Below, piece after piece: positions 1-8,175 of a DNA stretch of 64,000 nucleotides. Position numbers and translations under genes: made by a program. Origin of the DNA: Streptococcus merionis DSM 19192 (lineage in GTDB: Bacteria; Bacillota; Bacilli; Lactobacillales; Streptococcaceae); assembly GCF_000380085.1 (NCBI RefSeq), contig NZ_KB904538.1, forward strand, positions 101,995 through 165,994, written 5' to 3'. Position 1 is the stretch's first letter, and each line of letters opens with the position of its first letter. Below the pieces are notes generated by a model. The model was not told the origin of the DNA. It made no database searches and was given only the letters and a program-made list of their open reading frames with translations.

Positions 1-1030
1 CAGAAAAATTGCCCAAGGCTGCGAAAATCAATACAACCAGATAGAGATGACAATAAAGTCCGATCATCATTAGACAAGCACAGGCTGTCAAAATCGCAAC
101 AAAGTCAACCAGCTTGCTATCTTTGACAAGAACTGTCGATAGGATATTTCCCAAAATACTAGCAATCAGCATAACACTGGTCATGGTCGCTAGCGTAGTT
201 GGCGGATTGATAAATATAAAGTCAGGATCAACCTTGATGACTAAGAGAATCAAAGTGGTTAAACCGCTAAAAATACCATTTAATAAAGGTATACTAATCA
301 AAATCGGTCTCACTTCCGACATGGCCATCAACTCTCTAAGAGCGATTTTAAGTGTGCACCACATATCAGTCACAAGGCTTCTCGTTGTTTTCTCATCAAC
401 TACTTCGACGGTTTTTTGTCTGACCACCGTTTTTTCCAGAAGAAGTCTTTCTAATTTCTGCCTTAGACTAAATATGACCAAGGCAGGAACGGCAAAGGTC
501 ATCGCATTGACCAACGCTAAGTTTGAATAGGACAAGACACCAACCAAAGCTGCGCCAATAGCTTGAAAAGCGATGTTAAAACCAGAAGTCGTTGCTTGTT
601 TAAATGACATGCTTAACTGACGAGAATCATCATCAACCAATCTCAGACTAATCGGGTAATAAAGGCCATTTTCATACTGTCCAGCGATGTCTGATAGGAA
701 ATTGACTGAAATACCAACAAGCACAATCCACAAGGCAGGGTTAAATCCCATGACAAACGCGAGCATCAGATATAATCCTGCCCTGAAAACTAAGGTCAGC
801 ATGATTGTATTGACTTTATGCTTTGTTTGGTCGGCAAAATGGCCCGTCACAAAGCCAGCCAAAATCGGTATCGTCTCAGACAAGGACACCATAGCGATAG
901 CAAATTTGGCCTCAGGTAGCAACAAAACATAGTTCATCAAGGCCAGATAGTACAAAACATCTCCAAAGTTTGACAGCAAGTCCATAGCAAATAGTGTCAT
1001 ATACAGTTTATTAGATAATAGTCGTTTCAT
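1..1030 (-). CDS. MFS transporter, C-terminus beyond window
   Basis: The frame stays open from an ATG at 1030 to the window edge, so about 343 N-terminal residues are seen and the stop lies outside. The protein begins MKRLLSNKLYMTLFAMD and runs through repeated hydrophobic segments. A GHFADQTKHK loop follows the second membrane segment; this is the major facilitator motif A region (G-x-x-x-D-R/Q-x-x-R/K-R/K), so a 12-TM MFS exporter of the drug or macrolide-efflux type is likely. The substrate cannot be told. An AAAGGGAG ribosome site precedes the ATG. A strong promoter and a perfect palindrome lie upstream, so the gene is probably controlled by a repressor encoded elsewhere. Confidence 0.8.
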   Translation of the reverse strand, partial: MKRLLSNKLYMTLFAMDLLSNFGDVLYYLALMNYVLLLPEAKFAIAMVSLSETIPILAGFVTGHFADQTKHKVNTIMLTLVFRAGLYLMLAFVMGFNPALWIVLVGISVNFLSDIAGQYENGLYYPISLRLVDDDSRQLSMSFKQATTSGFNIAFQAIGAALVGVLSYSNLALVNAMTFAVPALVIFSLRQKLERLLLEKTVVRQKTVEVVDEKTTRSLVTDMWCTLKIALRELMAMSEVRPILISIPLLNGIFSGLTTLILLVIKVDPDFIFINPPTTLATMTSVMLIASILGNILSTVLVKDSKLVDFVAILTACACLMMIGLYCHLYLVVLIFAALGNFS

Positions 1031-1063
1031 TGACAACACTCCCTTTAATAATTGTTTTATTAA

Positions 1064-1080
1064 AAATAAATCATTTATTT
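1064..1080. promoter_or_regulatory. 17-bp perfect palindrome, candidate operator of the MFS gene
   Basis: AAATAAAT-C-ATTTATTT is a perfect inverted repeat with one central base. It lies just downstream of the -10 of the MFS promoter, where a bound repressor would block transcription. The cognate regulator is not identified. Confidence 0.5.
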
Positions 1081-1085
1081 GTTTT

Positions 1086-1114
1086 ATTGTATGTGATAAA
1101 ACAGAGTATGTCAA
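1086..1114 (-). promoter_or_regulatory. Promoter of the MFS gene
   Basis: On the minus strand, TTGACA (1109-1114), a 17-base spacer and TACAAT (1086-1091). This is a near-consensus sigma-A promoter reading into the MFS gene. Confidence 0.7.
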
Positions 1115-1306
1115 GTAATTATTTGAAATAAAATAAAACAAAAATTAAAAAGAGGGCGAGACAGGAAGTCGTTCTAGCTTTGTCCACACCTTCAAAGTTT
1201 GATACTTATTTGTAAGCTTTATTTCAAACCTTCCTCGCTATTGCCTTCTTTGAAGGATTTGAAAATTTCTGTCTATCATATAGTATTTTTCAACTCTTGC
1301 CCATCA

Positions 1307-2062
1307 TTATTTTAATCCTATTCTACTAAGGACAACCTCAAAAAGAAGAGTCCCAACGAGGTTAAACATCAATCGTGACCTTAGCTTTTCACGCTTTTTG
1401 GGTGCATCGTAGATATAAATCACATTGTCGCTCACTTTTGATAAGAGATTGTTTCCTAACGTAGTGATTGAGAGAATAGTTGTACCATTATTTTTGGCCG
1501 CTAGAATGCTTTCGTTAACATCTTGGCTATTGCCACCTAGTGAAAAGACCAAAATAACATCCTCGTCTATCGAAATATCCTTGATTCGCTCGATACTATA
1601 TTGCTCAAAGTAATCATTTGACCAAACATTGATTAATTTGAGTTTTCGATTAAAGTCTGCCATGGCCATGTAGCTTGATCCAACGCCGATACAAAAAATG
1701 CGGCGGGCATTTAAAATACAGTCCGCAAATGTCACAAAGTCATCCTCCGATAAGATACCCATGGTTTGTTGAAACTCTACACTCAGTTGATTTTTGATTA
1801 TCTCAAAAGAATTCCGATCGCGTTTTGATAAATTTGCCTGTAACTCTTTTGACAGTCTTAAATCATACTTCAATTCATTATATGTTCTGTAACCAATCTT
1901 CTTACAGGCTCGCACTACCGTTGAACTGGATGTATAGAGATCTGCACAAATGGTCTTAATGGTAATATTTTCAATCTCTTCATGCCGCATCAAGTAATCA
2001 ACGACTTCTTGTTCGCCAACAGAGAGCTTCTCATAATTGGCTTTCAAATTGTTTAAAAACAT
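1307..2062 (-). CDS. MurR/RpiR-family transcriptional regulator (HTH + SIS)
   Basis: A 251-aa sugar-phosphate-sensing regulator. Residues 1-75 form the RpiR-type helix-turn-helix (TSSSTVVRACKKIGY near 45-59). Residues ~110-230 form a SIS phosphosugar-binding domain with CIGVGSSYMA (~124-133) and the loop FSLGGNSQD (~173-181). It is divergent from the PTS/HAD sugar locus that starts at 2238, so it most likely senses a phosphosugar and controls that locus and itself. Its direction of action (repressor or activator) is not visible. The start is the ATG at 2062, preceded by GAAAGGA. Downstream, 1140-1300 carries a GA-rich tract (near 1150-1165) of the kind common between streptococcal genes, but no clean terminator. 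Confidence 0.88.
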   Translation of the reverse strand: MFLNNLKANYEKLSVGEQEVVDYLMRHEEIENITIKTICADLYTSSSTVVRACKKIGYRTYNELKYDLRLSKELQANLSKRDRNSFEIIKNQLSVEFQQTMGILSEDDFVTFADCILNARRIFCIGVGSSYMAMADFNRKLKLINVWSNDYFEQYSIERIKDISIDEDVILVFSLGGNSQDVNESILAAKNNGTTILSITTLGNNLLSKVSDNVIYIYDAPKKREKLRSRLMFNLVGTLLFEVVLSRIGLK

Positions 2063-2120
2063 AACAATCCTTTCTATTTTTCGAACATTGGATGGTTTCT
2101 TTCGCTCTTATCTTTTTAGT

Positions 2121-2148
2121 AAAATTTTACCCTAAAAGTAAAAATTTT
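2121..2148. promoter_or_regulatory. Inverted repeat in the divergent RpiR/PTS region
   Basis: AAAATTTTAC (2121-2130) and GTAAAAATTTT (2138-2148) form an imperfect inverted repeat around CCTAAAA. It sits between the divergent regulator and PTS gene and is a candidate site for the RpiR protein. Confidence 0.4.
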
Positions 2149-2170
2149 TCAAGACCGGAAGTTTTTTCCA

Positions 2171-2184
2171 AAAAAACGTTTACT
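2171..2184 (+). promoter_or_regulatory. cre-like box before the PTS gene
   Basis: AAAAAACGTTTACT matches the CcpA cre consensus TGWAARCGYTWNCW at 12 of 14 positions; only the leading TG differs. It overlaps the promoter zone, with TACAAT at 2198-2203 as the likely -10. Carbon catabolite repression of this sugar locus is the natural reading. Confidence 0.55.
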
Positions 2185-2237
2185 TTTGCTTTTTTGTTAC
2201 AATAGTCTTATCAAATATATTTTCATAGGAGGATAAA

Positions 2238-3935
2238 ATGAAAGAGAAGAATAAATTAATCTCTGCATTTGAGCAATTTGGCCGCTCATTCCTACTACCT
2301 GTTTCAGTATTGCCAGGTGCAGGTATAATCAAAGGGATTGGTACAGCATTCACCAATGAGAACACCTTGGAAATGTTTCCAGCCCTTGGTAACGATATTT
2401 TCCAATTTATCATGAAGCTATTCATTGTTTTGGGAGATACAGCATTTAATAACTTGCCTATTATTTTCGCTGTCGGTGTAGCTGTTGGTCTTGCCAAACG
2501 CGAAAAAGGCTCTGCTGCTTTGTCTGGGCTTCTCGGATTTATTGTCTTGCATTATATCTTAAACTTCTTATTGACCACAACTGGTAGGCTAGTTGATACT
2601 GCTGGCTTGGACAAGGTTGAAGCCAAATTAGCACTAGCTGACGCCATGCAGACCAAGGTCCTAGGTATTCAGACTATGGACTTAAGTGTGTTCGGGGGCA
2701 TTATCGTTGGTATTACTGTTTACTTCGTTCATAAATGGGCAGTGAAACAAGAGTTGCCAACAGTCATAGGCTTCTTCAGCGGCCCTCGTTTCGTCCCAAT
2801 TGTCACCATGATTGTCATGACTTTTGTAGCAACAGCTGTATTTTTTGTCTGGCCTACTGTGCAAATGGGGATTAGCGCTTTGTCTCTTGTCATTCTAAAA
2901 TCAGGACCAATTGGAACTTTCCTATATGGATTAATTGAGCGTGCCTTGTTGCCGTTTGGCCTTCACCATGGCTTGAATTGGCCAGTACGGACAACAGAGC
3001 TCGGTGGCTCTTGGATTATTGATGGTCAGCATGTTGTAGGGACTGTCAATGCCTACATTGCTTCTCTTGCTGATTCATCTATCACATCAATTGACCCAGC
3101 TATTACCCGCTTCAATGGTGGTAAGTTTGTTTACTTCATGTTTGGTCTCTCAGGTGCTGCTTATGCGATGTATAAGACTGCAACCCCTGAAAAACGTAAA
3201 ATGGCTGGCTCACTCCTTTTCGCAGCAGCTGCTACTTCTTTCTTGACAGGGATTACAGAGCCAATCGAATTCACTTTCCTCTTCGTTGCACCAATGCTAT
3301 ATGCTGTTCACGCTGTATTGGCAGGTTCTGCACTCTTTGTAATGCACATGCTAGGGGCAGGTGTTGCTACACCTACTGGTCATGGCTTTATCAACTTAGT
3401 TATCTACGGTGTTTTACAAGGCCCTAAAACACATTGGTGGTTAGTATTCCTTGTCGGTATTCCCTATTTCTTTATCTACTACTTCGTCTTCAAGTTTATG
3501 ATTATCAAATTCAACTTTAAGACACCTGGTCGTGAAGACATTGACGAAGTACGTTTAGCAACAAAAGCGGAAGCTCGCAGAAAATATGGTCTTAAAGTTC
3601 AATCGGTAGGTAAGGAAGAACCTGCTAAAGAAATGGCGACGACTTCAGAGCCAACGTCTGATAAACCACTTAGCAAAAAAGAAAAAACACACCAACAAGC
3701 AATTGGTTTGATTGAAGCACATGGCGGACCGGAAAATATTGTCGATGTTAATGCTTGTATCACACGCTTGCGTATTGATGTCAAAGATAAAGCGTTAGTC
3801 GAAAAAGATACGATTATTAACAAATATGAAGCTATGGGATTTGCAGAAAACGGCATGCAGATGCAATCTATATATGGGGCATATGCTAATGTGCTGAAAA
3901 TGGAAATCCAAGATATTTTGGGTATTGGTGAATAA
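2238..3935 (+). CDS. PTS sugar transporter EIICB, glucose/alpha-glucoside family
   Basis: A 565-aa membrane permease that imports and phosphorylates a sugar. Residues 1-~430 are the EIIC domain, with FLLPVSVLPGAGIIKGIG near the start, the loop PFGLHHGLNWP, and the substrate-site signature TGITEPIEFTFLF. A charged linker (~440-490) leads to EIIB, whose phosphocysteine is Cys507 in DVNACITRLRIDV. No EIIA is fused. The EIIA gene of the locus is broken (4746-5260), so this permease must take phosphate from an EIIA encoded elsewhere or be idle. The family covers maltose, glucose and alpha-glucosides; the HAD and RpiR neighbours do not settle the sugar. The ATG at 2238 follows TAGGAGGATAAA. Confidence 0.9.
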   Translation: MKEKNKLISAFEQFGRSFLLPVSVLPGAGIIKGIGTAFTNENTLEMFPALGNDIFQFIMKLFIVLGDTAFNNLPIIFAVGVAVGLAKREKGSAALSGLLGFIVLHYILNFLLTTTGRLVDTAGLDKVEAKLALADAMQTKVLGIQTMDLSVFGGIIVGITVYFVHKWAVKQELPTVIGFFSGPRFVPIVTMIVMTFVATAVFFVWPTVQMGISALSLVILKSGPIGTFLYGLIERALLPFGLHHGLNWPVRTTELGGSWIIDGQHVVGTVNAYIASLADSSITSIDPAITRFNGGKFVYFMFGLSGAAYAMYKTATPEKRKMAGSLLFAAAATSFLTGITEPIEFTFLFVAPMLYAVHAVLAGSALFVMHMLGAGVATPTGHGFINLVIYGVLQGPKTHWWLVFLVGIPYFFIYYFVFKFMIIKFNFKTPGREDIDEVRLATKAEARRKYGLKVQSVGKEEPAKEMATTSEPTSDKPLSKKEKTHQQAIGLIEAHGGPENIVDVNACITRLRIDVKDKALVEKDTIINKYEAMGFAENGMQMQSIYGAYANVLKMEIQDILGIGE

Positions 3936-3936
3936 T

Positions 3937-4731
3937 ATGAAACGCCGTATTTTATGTATTACTGACTTAGACGGCACCTTTGTTAAAAATTCAGTGAATG
4001 TAAATAGCGATGATTTGCAGGCCTACCACCAATTATGCTCATTTAGCGATTTTTCTGTTGCCACAGGGCGTTCAGTAGAAGAAATTCACTATATTGCTCA
4101 AAAGAATAAGATTGACTTGACACACCTTATCGGATTTAACGGTGCCTTGGTCGAATCAAATGGAAATACAATTTTTTCTCAACCTCTTACTGGGAGAGAT
4201 GTTCATCGCATCCTCAATTACCTCAAGGAAGAACAACTTATCTTTGATGCTTTGGATGGTCAATCACGGATTGGAAATTTTGTTCACGAACATACCGATC
4301 ATCTTTGGAATATGGAACTAATTTGCTTGGATAACCCCTTTGAATCTCTTAAAGAAAAAACGATTTACAAATTCAATGTGAGGCCAACTAAAGAGGTGTC
4401 TGGGGCTTATTTCCAACAACTGAGAGTCACTTTCCCGCACTTAGAGATTTTTAAAGCAGGTGACACTCGCATTGAAATAACAGCTAAAGGTGTTTCAAAG
4501 GGACATGGTGTTGAATTGGTTAAAACGGATTACGACTTAGTGATTGCTTTTGGGGATTCTGGAAATGATATTTCCATGTTTCAAGAAACAGATATTTCCT
4601 ATTGTATATCCTCAGCCCCGAAATACGTGCAGGAAAAGGCGACTTACGTTTCAGATTCCTTCTACAAAGCCGTGCAACACCTCATTGGTATTTTGATACA
4701 AGAAAGAGATATATCTGAGTTTAAACATTGA
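3937..4731 (+). CDS. Cof-type HAD-IIB sugar phosphatase
   Basis: A 264-aa HAD-superfamily hydrolase that probably removes phosphate from a sugar phosphate delivered by the preceding PTS. Motif I is ITDLDGTF with the nucleophile Asp10 and acid/base Asp12. Motif II is VATGRS, a KGVSKGHGVE segment carries the motif III lysine, and motif IV is AFGDSGNDISMF. A type IIB cap lies between motifs II and III. I place the start at the ATG at 3937, one base after the PTS stop, not at an in-frame TTG at 3925 inside the PTS gene. The spacing shows co-transcription with the PTS gene. Cytosolic. Confidence 0.85.
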   Translation: MKRRILCITDLDGTFVKNSVNVNSDDLQAYHQLCSFSDFSVATGRSVEEIHYIAQKNKIDLTHLIGFNGALVESNGNTIFSQPLTGRDVHRILNYLKEEQLIFDALDGQSRIGNFVHEHTDHLWNMELICLDNPFESLKEKTIYKFNVRPTKEVSGAYFQQLRVTFPHLEIFKAGDTRIEITAKGVSKGHGVELVKTDYDLVIAFGDSGNDISMFQETDISYCISSAPKYVQEKATYVSDSFYKAVQHLIGILIQERDISEFKH

Positions 4732-4745
4732 TTATTCTACAAAGG

Positions 4746-5260
4746 ATGCTATACTTTTTATCACGTTTACTCTCTAAAAAATTGCAAGCAACTCCTCAGG
4801 AGACATCGCTTTCTCAAAACGAGGAAATCATATTTGCCTCTGTGTCGAGAGATCTAAGGTCAATGATCCTGTTTTTTCACAGGCATGATAATCCAAGGAA
4901 TCACTATTCAACCTAATGAGGATGTTATCTACTCACTTGCTGATGCAGAAGTGGCTATTGCATTTGAGGCAGGTCATACTTATGGCTTAAAAACGTCTCA
5001 AGGAACGGAGATTCTACTTTATATTGGGATTGATGCTGTTTTTACGAACGATGATAGTCTTGAGCAGTTGGTTAAACATGGGAAACATGTCAAAAGGGGG
5101 TGATAAACTTGGCACTTTTGATAGCGATAACATTAAAAATGTAGGACTAGAAATGACAACCATAGTTATCGTCACTAATTCTGCTGATTGCAGCAATGTG
5201 ATATCAAACCAAGAGATGACTATAAACAGTGGTGATGACCTACTGATGGTAAAACGATAG
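4746..5260 (+). pseudogene. PTS EIIA (glucose type), decayed by at least three frameshifts
   Basis: The three frames together spell one EIIA-Glc domain. Frame A (to ~4858) holds the N-terminus and NEEIIFASVS. A second frame (4859-4886) encodes VNDPVFSQA. A third (4885-5102) encodes IIQGITIQPNEDVIYSL and EILLYIGIDAV. The last (5093-5260) encodes GDKLGTFDSDNIKN and MTTIVIVTNSAD. Intact relatives run continuously through DPVFSxxMMGKGIAI, ILIHIGIDTV and VKKGDxL. The phosphorylated histidine of the IHIGID motif is here Tyr (LLYIGID), so the product would be dead even with the frames restored. It follows the HAD gene directly and would have powered the adjacent EIICB. The start is uncertain. Confidence 0.85.
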
Positions 5261-5296
5261 TCAAGTTTAGAAACATCAGTCAAAAAATATTATAGC

Positions 5297-5353
5297 AAAA
5301 AGCGATCAACAATCAGCTTTCTAACTTTCAGGAGCTAGTGTTGGTCGCTTTTT
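5297..5353 (+). terminator. Terminator of the PTS locus
   Basis: AAAAAGCGATCAACA (5297-5311) pairs with TGTTGGTCGCTTTTT (5339-5353), with one mismatch, and ends in a T-run. It closes the PTS-HAD-EIIA unit. From here to 5657 I see no gene or clear signal. Confidence 0.75.
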
Positions 5354-5657
5354 ATACGCTTTGAAAACAAAAGGATTGTATCCCTTAGATTTGATCGATT
5401 CATCGTAATATTAGTCACTTGAGTTTTAGTTAGAACATCGTTAACTCATGGGGAAGTTTTTTGTGACCTAGTTCTTATACTCTTTCTAGTTTATTCCCTA
5501 ATGCATCTCTTTTATTGATATATTGCTAGCGAATATCTATGAATTGCATGATATATTAGTGTTTAATTTATAAGTAGTATTACAATAGACAGCTGAGATG
5601 TTCCATCTGCAACTCGTTGCCTCACCAACTGATTTTGGAGTGAGTACAATTTTTCTT

Positions 5658-6284
5658 TCAAACATCAAAATTGTAAAGCTGTGGGTACTGGTCGCATTTT
5701 GGATTTTTGGGATGGCAGATGGCACGTCCAAAGTAAATCATAGCTTGATGGGCTGGGAGCCAAAGATCCTCTGGTAGAACTTCCATGATGCGCTTTTCGA
5801 TTTCGAGCGGTGTGGCAGATTGTTTGACAATCTGATGGTGTTTACAAATGCGCGACACATGTGTATCCACAGCAAAAGCTGGAATACCAAAGCCCACTGA
5901 CATGACCACATTAGCTGTTTTGCGACCGATGCCTGGCAAACTTTCCAATTCCGCACGTGTGTGTGGGACTTCTCCATCAAAACGCTCCAAAAGCTGAATG
6001 GATAATTCGTGCATGAACTTAGCCTTGTTGCGGTAGAGCCCAAGTCTAGCGATATAAGGTGCGATTTCGCTCGGAGTCGCTTCTGCCACTGCTTTAGGAG
6101 TCGGAAAGCGCTCAAACAGCGCTGGCGTTACCTTGTTGACCGCAGCGTCTGTTGTCTGAGCAGACAGCATAACTGCAATCAATAGTTCATAATGATTACG
6201 AAAATCCAGACTAGGTTTAGCATCTGGAAAGAGGGCTATAATTTCTTCAATCACATGTCTAGCTCGTTTTTTTGATAAAACCAT
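5658..6284 (-). CDS. nth: Endonuclease III (DNA glycosylase/AP lyase)
   Basis: A 208-aa base-excision repair glycosylase for oxidised pyrimidines. The helix-hairpin-helix LPGIGRKTANVV carries catalytic Lys122 and the GFGIPAFAVDTHVSR loop carries Asp140. The C-terminal iron-sulfur signature C-x6-C-x2-C-x5-C is only half kept: Cys190 and Cys197 remain, while the other two positions are Tyr200 and Phe206. The 4Fe-4S cluster is therefore probably absent, as I recall for other streptococcal Nth proteins. I use the ATG at 6284 because AGGAG sits just ahead of it; the frame extends 16 codons further without a ribosome site. An extended -10 (TGGTATAAT, core 6315-6320) lies upstream. Confidence 0.9.
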   Translation of the reverse strand: MVLSKKRARHVIEEIIALFPDAKPSLDFRNHYELLIAVMLSAQTTDAAVNKVTPALFERFPTPKAVAEATPSEIAPYIARLGLYRNKAKFMHELSIQLLERFDGEVPHTRAELESLPGIGRKTANVVMSVGFGIPAFAVDTHVSRICKHHQIVKQSATPLEIEKRIMEVLPEDLWLPAHQAMIYFGRAICHPKNPKCDQYPQLYNFDV

Positions 6285-6357
6285 ACTTTTCTCCTCATAC
6301 AGGTTATTTCTTAAATTATACCATAGAAGCACCAGCTGGGCAAAACACTAAAACAGT

Positions 6358-6409
6358 AAAACCTGCATGGAGACTTCGTTAAAAGAAACGTTGACCTCAT
6401 GCAGGTTTT
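6358..6409. terminator. Hairpin terminator, member of a repeat family
   Basis: AAAACCTGCATG (6358-6369) and CATGCAGGTTTT (6398-6409) form a perfect 12-bp stem that works in either direction. The loop contains CTTCGTTA and AAACGTTGA, which recur in the hairpin at 43564-43611. It lies upstream of nth and downstream of the ClC gene, so it most likely ends ClC transcription. The rest of 6410-6622 shows nothing clear. Confidence 0.7.
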
Positions 6410-6622
6410 AATAGTTTATCCTTCTAGAGCAGGTACACAGTCTCGTTTCTATTATAGTTTGAACAGATTGACGCACCATCGTTTTTTCAAACGAGTTTTA
6501 TATCTTGGAACTGAACACGCCCTAAAAAGCTCGATAAAATTCAAAAACTTCCTCAAGTCCTGAGACTTGTCGTCTGTTTTTTCATTTTTCATCGGATTTT
6601 TTAACGGTCTCATATCTTAATA

Positions 6623-8158
6623 TTAATCTAAAAGTTGTGCTTTGACGTGTTCGATTTGGTCAACTCGAACAGCGAGATGGAGTGTATTTCCAAGATAGAG
6701 CTTGGTCTGACCGTTGACAATTTCCGAGCGTCCATGATTGACCTGTCCAGTAATCAAGACACCTTCTGGCAAGGTCAAATCACATACTCTGAAACCTGCT
6801 ATCCGTTCAGACACTGGAATCTCGATTAGGGTTGTTTCGGAAGATTCCTCAGCGTGTTCTGGTAGCATTTTCTCCAACATGGCTTCATAAATAGGCGCAC
6901 CACCCAGTAGATCCATAACGATGTAGGCTACCAAAGTGACTAGCCCTAGAGGCATCAGTTGGTGCATATCGCCAACCATTTCTGTGACCAAGACGATACC
7001 TGTCAGCGGTGCTTTTGAAATAGCTCCAAAATAGCCTGCCATCCCAAGGACGATAAAGAGTGGGAGATCAGCTGCATCCACCAATCCCATTGCTACCAAA
7101 ACCTGTCCTACCATCATGCCAAGAACTGATCCCAAAGAAAGAATCGGCAGAAAAATGCCACCTGGAAGACCTGAGCCGTAGCTCAGCATACTCATGACAA
7201 AACGAATGATAAAAAAGAGTGCCAAGATACCGAAGCTGTAGTTTGCCATAGGTAGGTGCATAATCAGCTCATGCCCACCACCGAGTAGCTCAGGAAGCCA
7301 GTAACCAATCGGGAGAATAAGGATAAAAGGAAGGATAGGATAATAAGAAGCTCCTCGTCTTAGAAAATTTCCAATCTTACTGTAGAAAGTTGGCATGTTG
7401 AGAATAACTTTCTCGTAGAGATAACCCGATAGACCAAGGAAGGCACCTGTTAGGAGGAAAAGCCAGTATTGATGAAACGCCAAATCAGGCACTTCAATCG
7501 GCATCTGGAGAACAGGGGTCAGACCAAATATCCAGAGAGATACCGCATTGGCGACAAGACTAGCGGTCAAGGTCGTCACCCAGACTAAGCGTGAAAAATG
7601 GCGGTAGACCTCTTCCACGACAAAAAGAAGCCCTGCTATAGGAGCGTTAAAAGCGGCAGAAAGTCCAGCAGCAGATCCACTGGCAATCAAAACTCGCATT
7701 TCAAGGGGTGACAATTGGAGCTTACTCGCAATTCCTTTGGCAGTCATAGCACCCAGCTGAATCGAAGGTCCTTCTCGTCCAAGCATCAAACCGCTTGAAA
7801 TAGCTAACACACCTCCAACGAATTTTCGCCATAAAATGCTCCACCAATCAGAGTTCATGAGACCTTTTAATTCACCCTCGATTTGTGGGATACCTGAGCC
7901 ACGAACACCGCTTTCAGACTTGGCAAGTTGCCCAAGTAGCCAAGTTAGCAGGAGATATCCAACTATTATAGCAAAAAGCACGAGCGTGTTTTGCCGTGCT
8001 AATTGGTAAAGATGGACAAGCCACTCAAAACTGTAGCCAATCAGAAGTCGAAAGAGACTGACAACAAGGCCTGCCAATAGACCTACTAAAATCCCTCGAA
8101 AGACGGATACCATGATTGAGCTTGAAATGTAGTTGAATTCTTGTTGTTTTTGTTTCAT
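6623..8158 (-). CDS. ClC-family chloride/proton antiporter with C-terminal regulatory domain
   Basis: A 511-aa membrane protein that exchanges chloride (or fluoride) for protons. All three ClC selectivity motifs are present: GSGIP (87-91), GREGP (127-131, containing the gating glutamate Glu129) and GLPGGIFLP in the second half. The proton glutamate region FVVEEVYRHF is also kept, so an exchanger rather than a channel is expected. The last ~75 residues (from about IPVSERIAGFRV) look like a TrkA-C/RCK-C ligand-binding domain. It lies 17 bases downstream of potD on the same strand and may be read through from the pot operon. Confidence 0.9.
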   Translation of the reverse strand: MKQKQQEFNYISSSIMVSVFRGILVGLLAGLVVSLFRLLIGYSFEWLVHLYQLARQNTLVLFAIIVGYLLLTWLLGQLAKSESGVRGSGIPQIEGELKGLMNSDWWSILWRKFVGGVLAISSGLMLGREGPSIQLGAMTAKGIASKLQLSPLEMRVLIASGSAAGLSAAFNAPIAGLLFVVEEVYRHFSRLVWVTTLTASLVANAVSLWIFGLTPVLQMPIEVPDLAFHQYWLFLLTGAFLGLSGYLYEKVILNMPTFYSKIGNFLRRGASYYPILPFILILPIGYWLPELLGGGHELIMHLPMANYSFGILALFFIIRFVMSMLSYGSGLPGGIFLPILSLGSVLGMMVGQVLVAMGLVDAADLPLFIVLGMAGYFGAISKAPLTGIVLVTEMVGDMHQLMPLGLVTLVAYIVMDLLGGAPIYEAMLEKMLPEHAEESSETTLIEIPVSERIAGFRVCDLTLPEGVLITGQVNHGRSEIVNGQTKLYLGNTLHLAVRVDQIEHVKAQLLD

Positions 8159-8175
8159 CGTTATGTGTTTCGTTT

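Noticed and set aside
114-932. Plus-strand ORFs near the left edge
   Set aside because: They are antisense shadows of the MFS transporter gene, which is open on the minus strand from 1030 to the window edge.
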